From Streptomyces roseolilacinus (GTDB lineage: Bacteria; Actinomycetota; Actinomycetes; Streptomycetales; Streptomycetaceae): 64,000 nt of DNA. The position numbers and the translations under genes were made by a program. Below the pieces are notes generated by a model. That model was not told the DNA's origin and did no database searches. It was given only the letters and a program-made list of their open reading frames with translations. The DNA lies in the NCBI RefSeq assembly GCF_014649335.1, contig NZ_BMSV01000007.1:106677-170676 (forward strand). Reading direction: 5' to 3'. Shown here one piece after another: positions 17,154 through 25,468 of this stretch (position 1 is its first letter; every line of letters starts with the position of its first letter).

Positions 17154-17230
17154 GGGGCGGTAGCTCAGCCGGTTAGAGCAGCGGACTCATAATCCGTCGG
17201 CCGTGGGTTCGAGTCCCACCCGCCCCACCA
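17154..17230 (+). tRNA. tRNA with CAT anticodon (elongator Met or Ile2)
   Basis: 77 nt including encoded CCA. The acceptor GGGGCGG pairs with CCGCCCC, and the anticodon stem GCGGA/TCCGT encloses CTCATAA. CAT could be elongator methionine or lysidine-modified isoleucine (AUA). The initiator form is excluded because the first base pair is matched and the anticodon stem lacks three consecutive GC pairs. I cannot choose between Met and Ile2 by eye. Confidence 0.95.
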
Positions 17231-17493
17231 GTGCGGTCACCCAGCAGAAACGTTCCGACCGGGACTTCCACCGGTTCGGCCGGTTCCCGGGGTGACCGCG
17301 GCGGCCTCCCCCCAGAGTGGGGACGGATCGAAGGGCGCGGAGACCGCGACACGCGCCGCATCAGCCGGACGGCACGTTTTTCCCCCGTTCGGGCCAGCCC
17401 GCGCCACGCGCCACCGCCCGGGCCGCGCACCGGCCCGGACGTCACCGCCTCCTCCCTCCACCCGCGCGCGAGCCGCCGCCCCGCCCCCGGGCC

Positions 17494-17775
17494 TCACACT
17501 CGGCGGACCGCCACCGGCTCGGCGAGGGGGCCCGGGCCCGGGAGCGGGCCCGGCCGCACCGCCGGGTACCGGACCGCCGGGCGCCGGTCCCACGGGGCGT
17601 GGGCGACCGTCGGGCGCGGCAGCGGGTGGGGCCGTACCGGCACGGGTTCGAGGGCCGCCGTGGAACCGGCCGGTGACCGCCGGTTCGTGCCGTCGGGGAC
17701 GAAGCGCACGTCGCTGTCGGTGGCGGTGTCCGCGTCGCCGGGGAGGACCACGGTGCGCGCGCCGAAGCGGATCAT
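17494..17775 (-). CDS. Hypothetical protein, second of a coupled pair
   Basis: 93 aa, not recognised. It starts MIRFGARTVVLPGDAD, contains VRFVPDGTNRR near residue 29, and ends in a Pro/Arg-rich tail without membrane segments. The N-terminal half looks like a folded beta-rich domain. The ATG overlaps the stop of the upstream gene as TGATG, strong evidence that both are translated. No rRNA or tRNA shadow explains it. The 17231-17493 stretch between it and the tRNA holds nothing I can identify. Confidence 0.5.
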   Translation of the reverse strand: MIRFGARTVVLPGDADTATDSDVRFVPDGTNRRSPAGSTAALEPVPVRPHPLPRPTVAHAPWDRRPAVRYPAVRPGPLPGPGPLAEPVAVRRV

Positions 17776-18197
17776 CAGCACGCAGCCCCGGCGGTGCCGA
17801 CGCCGACCACGGCCGTGAACACGGGGTCGCTGTCGGAGAAGCCGAGGCTCACCGGCCGCAGGACGCCGAGGCGGGTGAACAGGATGTTCGCCGGCTGCGG
17901 GGCCGGCGGGGAGGAGCAGACCGGCGGGTACTCCAGGTCGTGGCGCGCGCACGCCGAGTCGCCCACCCCGGCGGGGACCCCCGGGATCCCGGCCGGCGGG
18001 CTCGTCCCGCCCGGGGTCGCCGGGTCGTAGGAGGGCAGCCCCCACTCCGGGTGGCCGTCGCGGATGGTCCTCGGCAGGTGGAGCGGGTTCTCCGGGTCCG
18101 GGTCGAACGTCCGCTTCCCCAGGGTCGGGATGATCACCCTGGTGATCGGGCCCGGCGGCTCCGAGGCCGTCACGGCCCCGCCCCGAGCGCTGTTCAC
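17775..18197 (-). CDS. Hypothetical protein, first of a coupled pair
   Basis: 140 aa from the GTG at 18197 (GGGAAGA upstream); a GTG at 18173 is an alternative. Not recognised. Composition is natural: VIIPTLGKRTFDPDPENP near residue 21, then IRDGHPEWGLPSYDP, several prolines, two central cysteines, and a hydrophobic end VFTAVVGVGTAGAAC. No signal peptide or clear motif. The stop overlaps the next start, so the two probably act together. It lies between the tRNA genes and the STAND regulator, at the edge of the accessory region. Confidence 0.5.
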   Translation of the reverse strand: MNSARGGAVTASEPPGPITRVIIPTLGKRTFDPDPENPLHLPRTIRDGHPEWGLPSYDPATPGGTSPPAGIPGVPAGVGDSACARHDLEYPPVCSSPPAPQPANILFTRLGVLRPVSLGFSDSDPVFTAVVGVGTAGAAC

Positions 18198-18535
18198 CGC
18201 GGTCTTCCCGGCGCGGGACGGACGGGTGGGCTGAAGTACGAGGGATGATCAATCACGATCACGACATCTATCAGCTCGTGGCGGAAACGGCCCTTTTTGC
18301 GGAGCTTCCGGGCGTCCGTCCCGGCGGGCCTGACGGATCGTCCGGGCCGCTCCGACGGGCCGTCCCGCCGGGCGGCGGGTGCGGGGGCCCCGTCGTGTGG
18401 CAGGGGCCGGTGGGCCGGGCGGGGCGGGGTGACGGGTCTTCAGGTTCGCCCGTCCGGCCGTCGCCTGGTCGGTGCAGGCCCTCTCCCCGCGCCCGGCGGG
18501 CGGCCCCGGTGCGTCGCCGCCGGCTCCCGCGTCCG
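18198..18535. other. Intergenic region between hypothetical pair and STAND regulator
   Basis: 338 bp without a convincing gene. The part nearest the hypothetical pair (18241-18300) is relatively AT-rich and carries a small dyad TGATC-n6-GATCA (18246-18261), the likely promoter zone for the pair. The rest is GC-rich with imperfect inverted repeats and no clear terminator. Confidence 0.4.
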
Positions 18536-19909
18536 TCAGTTGCCCACGGTCTCCGCGCTGCGGGCCGGGCGCTGGTGCAGCCGGGCCAGCGCCTCCTGGA
18601 CGCGGCTGACCGGCTCGTCGAGGCGCAGCCGTGCCCGCGCGTACGCGTGGACCAGGCGCCCCAGCGCGTAGAGGCCCTGTCCCACGTGCTCGGCCAGCCC
18701 CGCCGCGTCGAGTTCGGCGAGCAGCCCCTGGGCCTCCTCCGGGCCCGTGCCGGACAGGAGGGCGGCGGCGCGCACGTCGGCGTACGCGCCGGGCTGCAGG
18801 GTGAGCAGCCGCAGCAGGCGGCGTGCCTCGTGGGACACCCGGCGCTCGGACGCCGCGAAGGACCGGCCCATGCCGCCGCGCAGCACCAGCGAGGCGACGA
18901 CGTGCTCGTGGTAGTCGGCGAGCGGCCAGTCGGGGTGGGCGGCGATGTGACGCCCCACCAGGGCCAGGCCCTGCGGGAGGTGGCCGACCGCCTCGCCGAC
19001 CAGCTTCGCGGCGAGCGGGTCCGCGTCGATCCGGGCGGCGCCCGCGACGGCTCGCAGGATGCGCAGCGAGTCGGCCGGTTCGCACGGCGGGATGCGGACG
19101 CGGCCGCCGACGCCCAGGCCGGGCAGGCGGCGCCGCGTGGTGACCAGCGTGTGGCCGGCGGGGAACCCCGGCAGCAGCGGCCGCACCTGCGCGGCGTCGT
19201 GGGCGTCGTCCAGGATCAGCAGCGCGCCCGTGCCGGCGAGCAGGCGGCGCAGCAGCGCGGAGCGGCCGTCCGTGGACGCCGGTATGCGGGTCATGGGCGT
19301 GCCCAGGACGCGCAGCAGGTGCCCCAGCGCGGTGAACGGGCCGGCCGGGGGAGCCTGCGGGTGCGTGCCGTGCAGGTCGACGACGAGGACGGGGCCGCCC
19401 GTGCGGCGGGTGGCGACGAGGTGGCGGCCCAGGGCGTGCGCCAGGGTGCTCTTCCCGACGCCCGCGGGGCCCTCCAGGACGACCGTGCGGCCGTTGCCGG
19501 GGAGGTCGAGGAGGCGGAGCGCCTCCTCCAGGACGGCGTCGCGCACCAGCAGCCCGTCGGGCGGCGGCGGGATCCTGTCGGTGACCCGGACGCCCGGGCC
19601 GGTCGCGGCTTCGCCCAGGGCGCTGTGCAGGGCGCGGCTCCAGGCGGCGACCACGTCGGGGTCGTCCATCGCGAGCGCCCGCACGACCGCCAGCAGGAGG
19701 TCGGAATTCGGCCGCCGGCGGCCCGTCTGAAAACAGTTCCCCACGGTGGAGCGGGCCGGCAACTCGCTTCTCGGACGGCCCGCGCGGCGCCAGTCCCGAT
19801 GAACACGGCGCGTTATCTCAGTGATGGAGGGATTGCCGGCTCTCATCTTCAGTGTGCGTAGCTGAATGACGAAATCATCCAGCGTGCGAATTCCGTCGAG
19901 TTCCGACAT
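18536..19909 (-). CDS. STAND (NB-ARC-type) ATPase regulator
   Basis: 457 aa from the ATG at 19909 (MSELDGIRTLDDFV); a GTG at 19918 is also possible. Residues 1-90 resemble the N-terminal helical segment found before NB-ARC domains in Streptomyces regulators (RTLKMRAGNPSITEITRRV ... STVGNCFQTGRRRPN), possibly helix-turn-helix. Walker A GPAGVGKST is at about 148-156 and Walker B LLILDDAHD near 225. The HGTHPQAP and VTTRRRLPGL segments closely parallel the SARP-type regulator at the other end of the cluster. The C-terminus is a helical winged-helix-like module without TPRs. Likely role: ligand-gated control of the adjacent biosynthetic operon. Confidence 0.7.
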   Translation of the reverse strand: MSELDGIRTLDDFVIQLRTLKMRAGNPSITEITRRVHRDWRRAGRPRSELPARSTVGNCFQTGRRRPNSDLLLAVVRALAMDDPDVVAAWSRALHSALGEAATGPGVRVTDRIPPPPDGLLVRDAVLEEALRLLDLPGNGRTVVLEGPAGVGKSTLAHALGRHLVATRRTGGPVLVVDLHGTHPQAPPAGPFTALGHLLRVLGTPMTRIPASTDGRSALLRRLLAGTGALLILDDAHDAAQVRPLLPGFPAGHTLVTTRRRLPGLGVGGRVRIPPCEPADSLRILRAVAGAARIDADPLAAKLVGEAVGHLPQGLALVGRHIAAHPDWPLADYHEHVVASLVLRGGMGRSFAASERRVSHEARRLLRLLTLQPGAYADVRAAALLSGTGPEEAQGLLAELDAAGLAEHVGQGLYALGRLVHAYARARLRLDEPVSRVQEALARLHQRPARSAETVGN

Positions 19910-20240
19910 GTGGGGCACGCGGCCCGCCCCCTCCCAGAAGTGCCAAGGCCGGTGGGTCATCCGCTGGCGCGTCACCGTACCGTACGGTCGGCCGTCCGCG
20001 TCAACAGCGATCCCGCATGGTGGGAAGGGTCTCGGACAGTTCGGCGGGTGCCGGCCGACGGACGGTTGGTCGGTTGGGGGAGGGGTCTGGTTCCCGCGCG
20101 CCGGAGGTTTTTCCGAAGCCTTTGGGCGAAGCCCGCCGCGGACCGGGGAATTCGGCCGGCGCTGTTCCGCGGGCGTCCCGGCCGCGCCTAGTATCGCGTT
20201 ACCAGGGAATTATCCGGCTGCGGGACTTTGAGGGGGAGAG
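19910..20240. other. Divergent promoter region with dyad ACCGTAC-C-GTACGGT
   Basis: 331 bp without a gene between the STAND regulator and a small plus-strand gene. A perfect 7-bp inverted repeat with a single central base lies at 19974-19988, 65 bp upstream of the regulator start, a plausible operator. TAGTAT at 20189-20194 is a possible -10 for the small membrane protein gene. Confidence 0.4.
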
Positions 20241-20438
20241 ATGGCGAGTTCCCGATGGGCACCGCCCCGGCATCTGATCGGTTTCGTCGCGCTGCTCGTG
20301 CTGCTGTTCTTCTGGGCGTACTACGTGGGTGTGCTGGCCGGGACGGTCGCGCCCGGCCTCCGCCCCGGTGGGGTGGAGACCGGGCAGGGGGGCCAGCCGG
20401 CCCGTGAGCTGAAGGGCGGGCACGGCCACGGCATCTGA
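20241..20438 (+). CDS. Small single-pass membrane protein
   Basis: 65 aa. A basic N-terminus (MASSRWAPPRH), one membrane helix with aromatic residues (about 12-34, VALLVLLFFWAYYVGVLAG) and a Gly/His-rich tail ending GGHGHGI. GGGGGAG sits just before the ATG. It is the only plus-strand gene inside the accessory region and converges with the MFS gene 24 bp away. Function unknown; it may be a small accessory subunit or unrelated to the cluster. Confidence 0.6.
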   Translation: MASSRWAPPRHLIGFVALLVLLFFWAYYVGVLAGTVAPGLRPGGVETGQGGQPARELKGGHGHGI

Positions 20439-20462
20439 GCCGGCGGTCGGCTGGTCCGGCGG

Positions 20463-21782
20463 TCAGCGCTCCGCGACGGGCTGCGGCGCCGCGTCCCCGG
20501 CGCCGTCCGTCTTCGCCCCGCGCAGCGCCCGGGGCAGCCACACGGCGATGATCACGGTGGACACCAGGGCGATGACCGACGAGCCGACGACCACCGGGTC
20601 GTAGGACTGGAGCGTGTCGTAGCTGATGCCGCCGCCCTCGCTCGCGACGAACGAGCCGATCTGGTGGACGAACCACATCAGGCCCAGCGCCAGGCCCTTC
20701 GCCCGGGCGTCCAGCGAGTTGATCAGGTACATGGAGCTGGCGACCACGGTGCCCAGGTACGTGATGCCGAACAGCAGGCCGAAGGCGTTCGCGGCCAGTG
20801 CGGTCGGCGCCGCCATCAGCACCACCAGCGACAGCGAGCGCACCAGGTAGCAGGTGACCAGCACCTTCAGGCCGTGCCCCCGGTCGCAGTAGTAGCCGGC
20901 GATGAGCGCGCCCGCGATCTCGGCCGCGCCGAGCAGCGCCACGGTCGTACTGGCCACCGTGCCGCCCAGGCCGATGTGGTCCAGGTGCGCCACCAGGTGG
21001 ACGTCGACGAAGGCCATGGTGACGCCGCAGCCGAAGAAGGCGAGGCTGATGGTCCAGAACACCCGGGACCCCAGCACCTCCGAGAGCATGCCCTGGCTCG
21101 ACTTCGGCTGCGCGGCCGCCTCGCCCTGCGCCGCGCCGCCCGGCTCCTTCGGCAGGACGAACAGGGCGATCACGGTGACGACGAGCAGGACCACGCCCAG
21201 CCACTGGAACACCGTCCGCCAGACGGTCCCCTCGTCGATCTGGATCCACAGCGGCAGCAGCGCCACGAAGCCGACCGCCGTGCCGTTCATGAGGATCGCG
21301 TAGGTGACGCCCCGTCGCTCCGGCGGGAACATCTCGTCGACCAGCACGCCCAGCGGCACGTACGAGATCGCCGTGTACGAGATGGCCAGGCCCACCCCGT
21401 ACACCAGCGTGAACACCGCGAACGACTGGGTGAGGCCACCCACCAGGAAGAGCACGCCGCCCAGGACGAGCCCGCCGGCCAGCGACTTGCGCGCCCCGAA
21501 CCGGTCCGCCACGTACCCCATGACCGGCGACGCGACCGCGTACGTCAGCATGAACGCGGACGGCGCGATGGCGAACGTGCCGCGCGACACGTCGAAGTCC
21601 TCCGTCATGGAGACGAAGAACGCCGTGAGCGTGTTCTTGATCGACGAGGACAGCAGCGCGATGACGAAGCCCAGGCCGACGGCCACCAGCAGCAGGGTCC
21701 GCCCGTGCCGGGACGCCCCGGTCCCGGGCGGAACCGGCGCTTCGGGGCTGCGCGTGCTGGTCTCTTCCTCGAAGGGCGGCAT
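20463..21782 (-). CDS. MFS transporter (oxalate/formate or monocarboxylate-like)
   Basis: 439 aa with 12 predicted membrane helices after a short Pro/Glu-rich cytoplasmic N-terminus. The loop 2-3 motif is ADRFGARKSLAGG, the usual MFS G-x-x-x-D-R-x-G-R-K variant. SYTAISYVPLGVLVDEMFPPERRG resembles the oxalate/formate and monocarboxylate branches. GGGAGAGAC precedes the ATG. Last gene of the minus-strand cluster, 122 bp after the GNAT gene. It may export the product or import a precursor acid; direction cannot be told from sequence. Confidence 0.85.
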   Translation of the reverse strand: MPPFEEETSTRSPEAPVPPGTGASRHGRTLLLVAVGLGFVIALLSSSIKNTLTAFFVSMTEDFDVSRGTFAIAPSAFMLTYAVASPVMGYVADRFGARKSLAGGLVLGGVLFLVGGLTQSFAVFTLVYGVGLAISYTAISYVPLGVLVDEMFPPERRGVTYAILMNGTAVGFVALLPLWIQIDEGTVWRTVFQWLGVVLLVVTVIALFVLPKEPGGAAQGEAAAQPKSSQGMLSEVLGSRVFWTISLAFFGCGVTMAFVDVHLVAHLDHIGLGGTVASTTVALLGAAEIAGALIAGYYCDRGHGLKVLVTCYLVRSLSLVVLMAAPTALAANAFGLLFGITYLGTVVASSMYLINSLDARAKGLALGLMWFVHQIGSFVASEGGGISYDTLQSYDPVVVGSSVIALVSTVIIAVWLPRALRGAKTDGAGDAAPQPVAER

Positions 21783-21904
21783 GTCTCTCCCTGCCTGTGT
21801 CGTGGTCGGCGCGACCCGGGCCGTGTCGTGGGTAAGTGAATGTACGCGTTCAGTCGACGGGTGCCCGGGTCATTCCGGTCCGCGGACGGTCATCTGACGG
21901 ACGA

Positions 21905-22486
21905 TCAGCCCGCGGACGGGGCGCCGGCCCGCTTGCGGGCGTGCTCGGCCACGGCCGCCGCCAGCTCCCGCACCTGGTGCCGCATGTAGTGGCCCCGGTA
22001 CGACCGGCCGTCCACGCGCGCGTAGTCGTCGAGCACGCCGTAGGAGGTGAACCCGAACCGCGACCACACGCGGTGCGCCTTCGAGTCCTCCCGCACGTCG
22101 ATGACGAACGTCTCGACGCCGATCTCCTCCGCCTTCGCGCAGACCCGCTCGACCAGCTGGTACACGGCCGACGTGCCGCGCACCCGCGGATCCAGGTAGG
22201 CCTTCATCACCTCGGCGAGGTGGCGGCAGTTCGGCATGGAGTTGGTCTTCATCACGCACATGGCCGCCACCCCCTCCTCGTCCTCGCCGATCAGCAGGTG
22301 CCCGCCGCCGCCGGAGACCAGCTGCTCGACCCCGCTGACGAACCCCTCCCGCTGAGCCGGGGAGGGGGACTCGGCGTAGCCCAGGATGCCGTCGTCCGCG
22401 GCGCTCGCCGCCAGCATCCCGGCGAGTTCCTTCTCATAAGCCCGTACGTCGTCGGGCCAGTGCCATGTCAACACGGGGGTCAGCAC
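21905..22486 (-). CDS. GNAT-family N-acetyltransferase
   Basis: 193 aa from the GTG at 22486. The acetyl-CoA fold is visible: LLIGEDEEGVAAMCVMKTN (strands 2-4), AYLDPRVRGTSAVYQLVERV (pyrophosphate loop RVRGTS), and FVIDVREDSKAHRVWSRFGF near residues 120-145. Its first 53 bp overlap the end of the MetA-like gene, so it is in the same operon. In a biosynthetic cluster it could acetylate the product for self-resistance, as in phosphinothricin or alanosine-type antimetabolites, or be a tailoring enzyme. That role is inference. Confidence 0.8.
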   Translation of the reverse strand: MLTPVLTWHWPDDVRAYEKELAGMLAASAADDGILGYAESPSPAQREGFVSGVEQLVSGGGGHLLIGEDEEGVAAMCVMKTNSMPNCRHLAEVMKAYLDPRVRGTSAVYQLVERVCAKAEEIGVETFVIDVREDSKAHRVWSRFGFTSYGVLDDYARVDGRSYRGHYMRHQVRELAAAVAEHARKRAGAPSAG

Positions 22487-23399
22487 TCCGCTCTCTCGAA
22501 TCGTCCAGGGCCCGCAGCCAGTTGGCGAAGAAGGCCCGCGAGTCCGCCAGCCAGCCGTCGTCGATGCCCTCGGCGGCGGCCCGGTCGGGGAAGCTCTTGA
22601 GCAGCTCCGGGTCGCGCTGCTCCCGGAGCTTCTCGGCGAACGCGAGGAACACGTCCTGCGCGTCCGCCGTCAGGTATCCCTGCGGCACGTCCGGCACGTG
22701 GTCGGCCTCGCCGGCGGCGTACCGGCGCAGATCGCGCCGGTACTCGCTCAGCAGGGTCTCCCGCAGGTACTCGGGATGCCCCTGGCTGAAGACGTGCCGC
22801 AGCCCGTCGTCACCGGTCGCCAGGGACCACGCGCCGTCCTCGGCCTCCAGGACGAGGCGGACGCCCACCCGCCGCAGCTCCTGCGCCGGCATGGTGTTCC
22901 ACCGCGAGTGCGGTACGAGCACCGTGTCCGACAGGCCGGCGGTGAGCGGGCCGCGGGCGTGCACGCGGTGGCCGAAGACGCCCTGCCGCTTGTGCGGCAG
23001 GCGGTTGCGGCTCAGCCCGTGCAGCAGGTGCAGCGCCGCGTGCGCCGACTGGCAGGAGTACACCGTCGACGTGACCCGGTCCGCCGTGTCGGTGAGGATC
23101 CGGTCCACCACCGCCAGGGCCGGCTCGGCCTCGACGGCGCGGTAGCGCGGCTCCCCTCCGGTGACGATCAGCCCGTCCAGGGACGGCAGCTCGTCCCAGT
23201 CGATGCCGCAGTCCGCCGTCGGCCGGGTCATGTCGGCGCCGTACGCCGTGATGTCCGCGGCCACGCCGAGCCGGTCCGCGGCGGCCTCCACGGAGGAGGC
23301 GAACATGTACCGCGCCCAGCTCTCCGGGGACGGCGAGAAGAGGTCGACGATCCCGATCCGCAGTGCCCCGCGGCCGGTGCCGTCCGGTGTGTCGGTCAT
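22434..23399 (-). CDS. Homoserine O-succinyl/acetyltransferase-like protein (MetA family)
   Basis: 321 aa from the ATG at 23399, which has GGGGGAAA upstream; an ATG at 23426 lacks a site. The MetA family acylates the homoserine hydroxyl. Landmarks are DGLIVTGGEP (residues 75-84), STVYSCQSAHAALHLLHG with nucleophile Cys116, GVFGHRV, LVPHSRWNTMP, and SQGHPEYLRETL with His208 and Glu210, corresponding to the E. coli MetA Cys-His-Glu triad. The C-terminal FFANWLRALDD also matches MetA. Actinomycete primary metabolism normally uses MetX, so a MetA homologue in this operon points to a dedicated pathway step. It lies 28 bp after a gamma-replacement PLP gene, the natural partner. Confidence 0.8.
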   Translation of the reverse strand: MTDTPDGTGRGALRIGIVDLFSPSPESWARYMFASSVEAAADRLGVAADITAYGADMTRPTADCGIDWDELPSLDGLIVTGGEPRYRAVEAEPALAVVDRILTDTADRVTSTVYSCQSAHAALHLLHGLSRNRLPHKRQGVFGHRVHARGPLTAGLSDTVLVPHSRWNTMPAQELRRVGVRLVLEAEDGAWSLATGDDGLRHVFSQGHPEYLRETLLSEYRRDLRRYAAGEADHVPDVPQGYLTADAQDVFLAFAEKLREQRDPELLKSFPDRAAAEGIDDGWLADSRAFFANWLRALDDSRERSADPRVDMALARRRTGL

Positions 23400-23427
23400 G
23401 TTTCCCCCGTTCGGCTTGGCGTCCATG

Positions 23428-24627
23428 TCACGACGACCGGGCGTCGACGGTGCGCAGCGCCTGGTCCAGGTCGGCCATCAGGTCGGAGACGTCCTCCAGG
23501 CCGACCGAGACCCTCAGCAGGTTGGGGGCGATCCCGGCCCGCTCCTTCTCGTACAGCGACATCCGGCCGTGCGTCGTCGACGCGGGGTGCGTGATCATCG
23601 ACTTGGTGTCGCCGATGTTGGTGGTCACGGAGATGAGCGACAGGTTGTCGACCACGTTCCAGGCGTCCCGCTGGTCGCCGCGCACGGTGAAGCTGACCAG
23701 CCCGCCGTGGCCGGACTGCTGCGCGTCGACCAGTTCCCGCTGCGGGTGCTTCTCCAGGCCGGTGTAGTACACCTCCTCCACCGCCGGGTGCTCCTCCAGC
23801 CACTCGGCGAGGAGCGTCGCGTTGCGCGAGTGCTCCCGCATCCGGATCGGGAGCGTCTCCAGCGACTTCAGGAACACCCAGGAGTTGAAGGCGCTCGGGC
23901 TGGGGCCGGCGGTCCGCAGCACCTCGGCCACCGGCTTGAGGAGGTCCGTCCGCCCGGCGACGACGCCGCCCCCGCACCGCCCCTGGCCGTCGATGTACTT
24001 GGCCGCGGAGTGGATGACGAGGTCGGCGCCGAGCGCGAGCGGGTTCTGCAGGACCGGCGTGCACAGGGTGTTGTCGACGACCAGCACGATGCCCCGCTCG
24101 GCCGCGAGGGCCGAGAGGGCGCGCAGGTCGGCGACGTGCATCATCGGGTTGGTCGGGGTCTCCAGGACGAACATGGCGGTCTCGTCCCGGACCGCCGCAC
24201 GCCACTGGCCGAGGTCCCGGACGTCCGCGATGGTCACGGACACCCCGAACTTCTCCATGTAGGTGCGGAAGAACCGGGGCGTCGTGCCGAACATCCCGTC
24301 GCCGAGCACCACGTGGTCGCCGGCCGAGAGGAGCCCGAGTGCCACGGCGGTGTACGCCGCCATGCCGGAGCCGACCGCGACCGCCGCGTCCGCGCCCTCC
24401 ATGGCGGCGATCCGCTGCTCGAAGGCGGCCGTGGTCGGGTTGCTGAACCGTACGTAGACGTTCCCGGGCCGACGGCCGGCGAACTTCTCGGCGGCGTCCT
24501 CGGCATCCGCGAACACGTAGCTCGCCGTCAGGGCGAGCCCCTCGCTGTGGAGATCCGACAGATCCTGGTACTGCCCCGCGCGCACGGCGTGCGTGGCCAG
24601 GGAGTACGGACTGGACGGCTGATTCAC
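23428..24627 (-). CDS. Cys/Met-metabolism PLP enzyme (MetZ/cystathionine gamma-synthase type)
   Basis: 399 aa from the GTG at 24627 with GCAGGAG upstream. Fold-type I gamma-family enzyme. YVRFSNPTT near residue 58, VGSGMAAYTA for phosphate binding, VVDNTLCTP with Asp185, and the Schiff-base lysine K210 in HSAAKYIDGQGR are visible. It performs gamma-replacement or gamma-elimination on O-acylhomoserine: O-succinylhomoserine sulfhydrylases look closest. Paired with a MetA-like acyltransferase, it would replace the succinyl group with a sulfur, oxygen, nitrogen or carbon nucleophile, or generate vinylglycine-type products. In this operon it probably builds an unusual amino acid side chain, not methionine. 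Confidence 0.85.
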   Translation of the reverse strand: MNQPSSPYSLATHAVRAGQYQDLSDLHSEGLALTASYVFADAEDAAEKFAGRRPGNVYVRFSNPTTAAFEQRIAAMEGADAAVAVGSGMAAYTAVALGLLSAGDHVVLGDGMFGTTPRFFRTYMEKFGVSVTIADVRDLGQWRAAVRDETAMFVLETPTNPMMHVADLRALSALAAERGIVLVVDNTLCTPVLQNPLALGADLVIHSAAKYIDGQGRCGGGVVAGRTDLLKPVAEVLRTAGPSPSAFNSWVFLKSLETLPIRMREHSRNATLLAEWLEEHPAVEEVYYTGLEKHPQRELVDAQQSGHGGLVSFTVRGDQRDAWNVVDNLSLISVTTNIGDTKSMITHPASTTHGRMSLYEKERAGIAPNLLRVSVGLEDVSDLMADLDQALRTVDARSS

Positions 24628-24656
24628 GGGCACTCCTGCTCCTCCGTCGTCCGCGG

Positions 24657-25373
24657 TCAGAGCCGGCCGGCCTTGTACTCCTGGTAGATGCCCTCGTACA
24701 TGTTGTAGAAGAGGTCGCAGGTGTGGGAGACCGCGTACAGCGCCTCCTCCTGCATCTTCTCCGTGGTGCAGATGTCGGAGACCAGGTCCAGGCCGTGCCG
24801 GACGTGGTGGACGTCCTCCGCCTGGTGCACGGAGAAGAACAGCAGGTCCTCGTCCTTCAGGCCGTACACCCGCTTGAAGATGATGTCGCGGGCCTCGGCG
24901 CCGCGGGTCTCCAGGTTCTGCCCCTCGCTGGCGATCATCACCGCGGCGGCACCGATGTGGTACGTCTCGGGGTTCTTGCACGCCTTCATGCGGTAGTCGA
25001 TCAGCTCCTGCGTGTTCGGCAGGGCCGTCTCGGCGTCGCGGGTGGCGTCGTCCACGCCGATGGCGCGGATGAAGTCCTGCATCAGGTCGACGTGGTTCTT
25101 CGTCTTGGAGATGCGGCCGGTCTCCTCCTCGTAGAGGTTGAACAGCAGACGCCGCTTGTGCCGGCCCTCCTTCGGGCAGAAGTAGAACAGCGTCTCTATG
25201 TAGTCCAGGAAGTGCTTCGTCAGCTGGTATCCCTGGAGCGCGACCTTCTGCAGCGTGCGCAGGTCCCGCTTCTCCGCGTCGAAGAGGATGTCGAACATCG
25301 GGTGGTTCAGCGTCAGCTTGTCGTGGAGCGTCCGCTCCAGCTGGTCGCGGAACTCGTCGCGGTCGGTCAGCAT
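24657..25373 (-). CDS. Heme-oxygenase-like diiron oxidase/oxygenase (PqqC/BesC/SznF-like fold)
   Basis: 238 aa, all-helical, from the ATG at 25373 (AAGGAGAG upstream). Candidate metal ligands follow the HDO pattern: E82-E84 in LYEEETG, H94, E150 in MIASEGQNLE, and H183/D187/H190 or H193 in SVHQAEDVHHVRHG. Characterised members of this superfamily cleave C-C bonds of amino acids to alkenes (BesC type), decarboxylate fatty acids (UndA), N-oxygenate (SznF) or act on thio-amino acids (fluopsin pathway); others are cofactor-free like PqqC. The sequence does not tell which. It lies 29 bp upstream of the PLP gene and 95 bp after the aminotransferase gene. Confidence 0.75.
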   Translation of the reverse strand: MLTDRDEFRDQLERTLHDKLTLNHPMFDILFDAEKRDLRTLQKVALQGYQLTKHFLDYIETLFYFCPKEGRHKRRLLFNLYEEETGRISKTKNHVDLMQDFIRAIGVDDATRDAETALPNTQELIDYRMKACKNPETYHIGAAAVMIASEGQNLETRGAEARDIIFKRVYGLKDEDLLFFSVHQAEDVHHVRHGLDLVSDICTTEKMQEEALYAVSHTCDLFYNMYEGIYQEYKAGRL

Positions 25374-25468
25374 GTCCGCTCTCCTTGGTCGTCGTCTCGG
25401 GCCGCTCCCCAGCATCGGTGCCGGGGAGCGGCCGATCCGACTTCGTGGACGATCCTGGACGCGCCCGT

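Noticed and set aside
17173..17445. Minus-strand open frame ending in TRTHGRRIMSPLL
   Set aside because: Its end is the antisense of the CAT-anticodon tRNA, a well-known false protein in GC-rich genomes.
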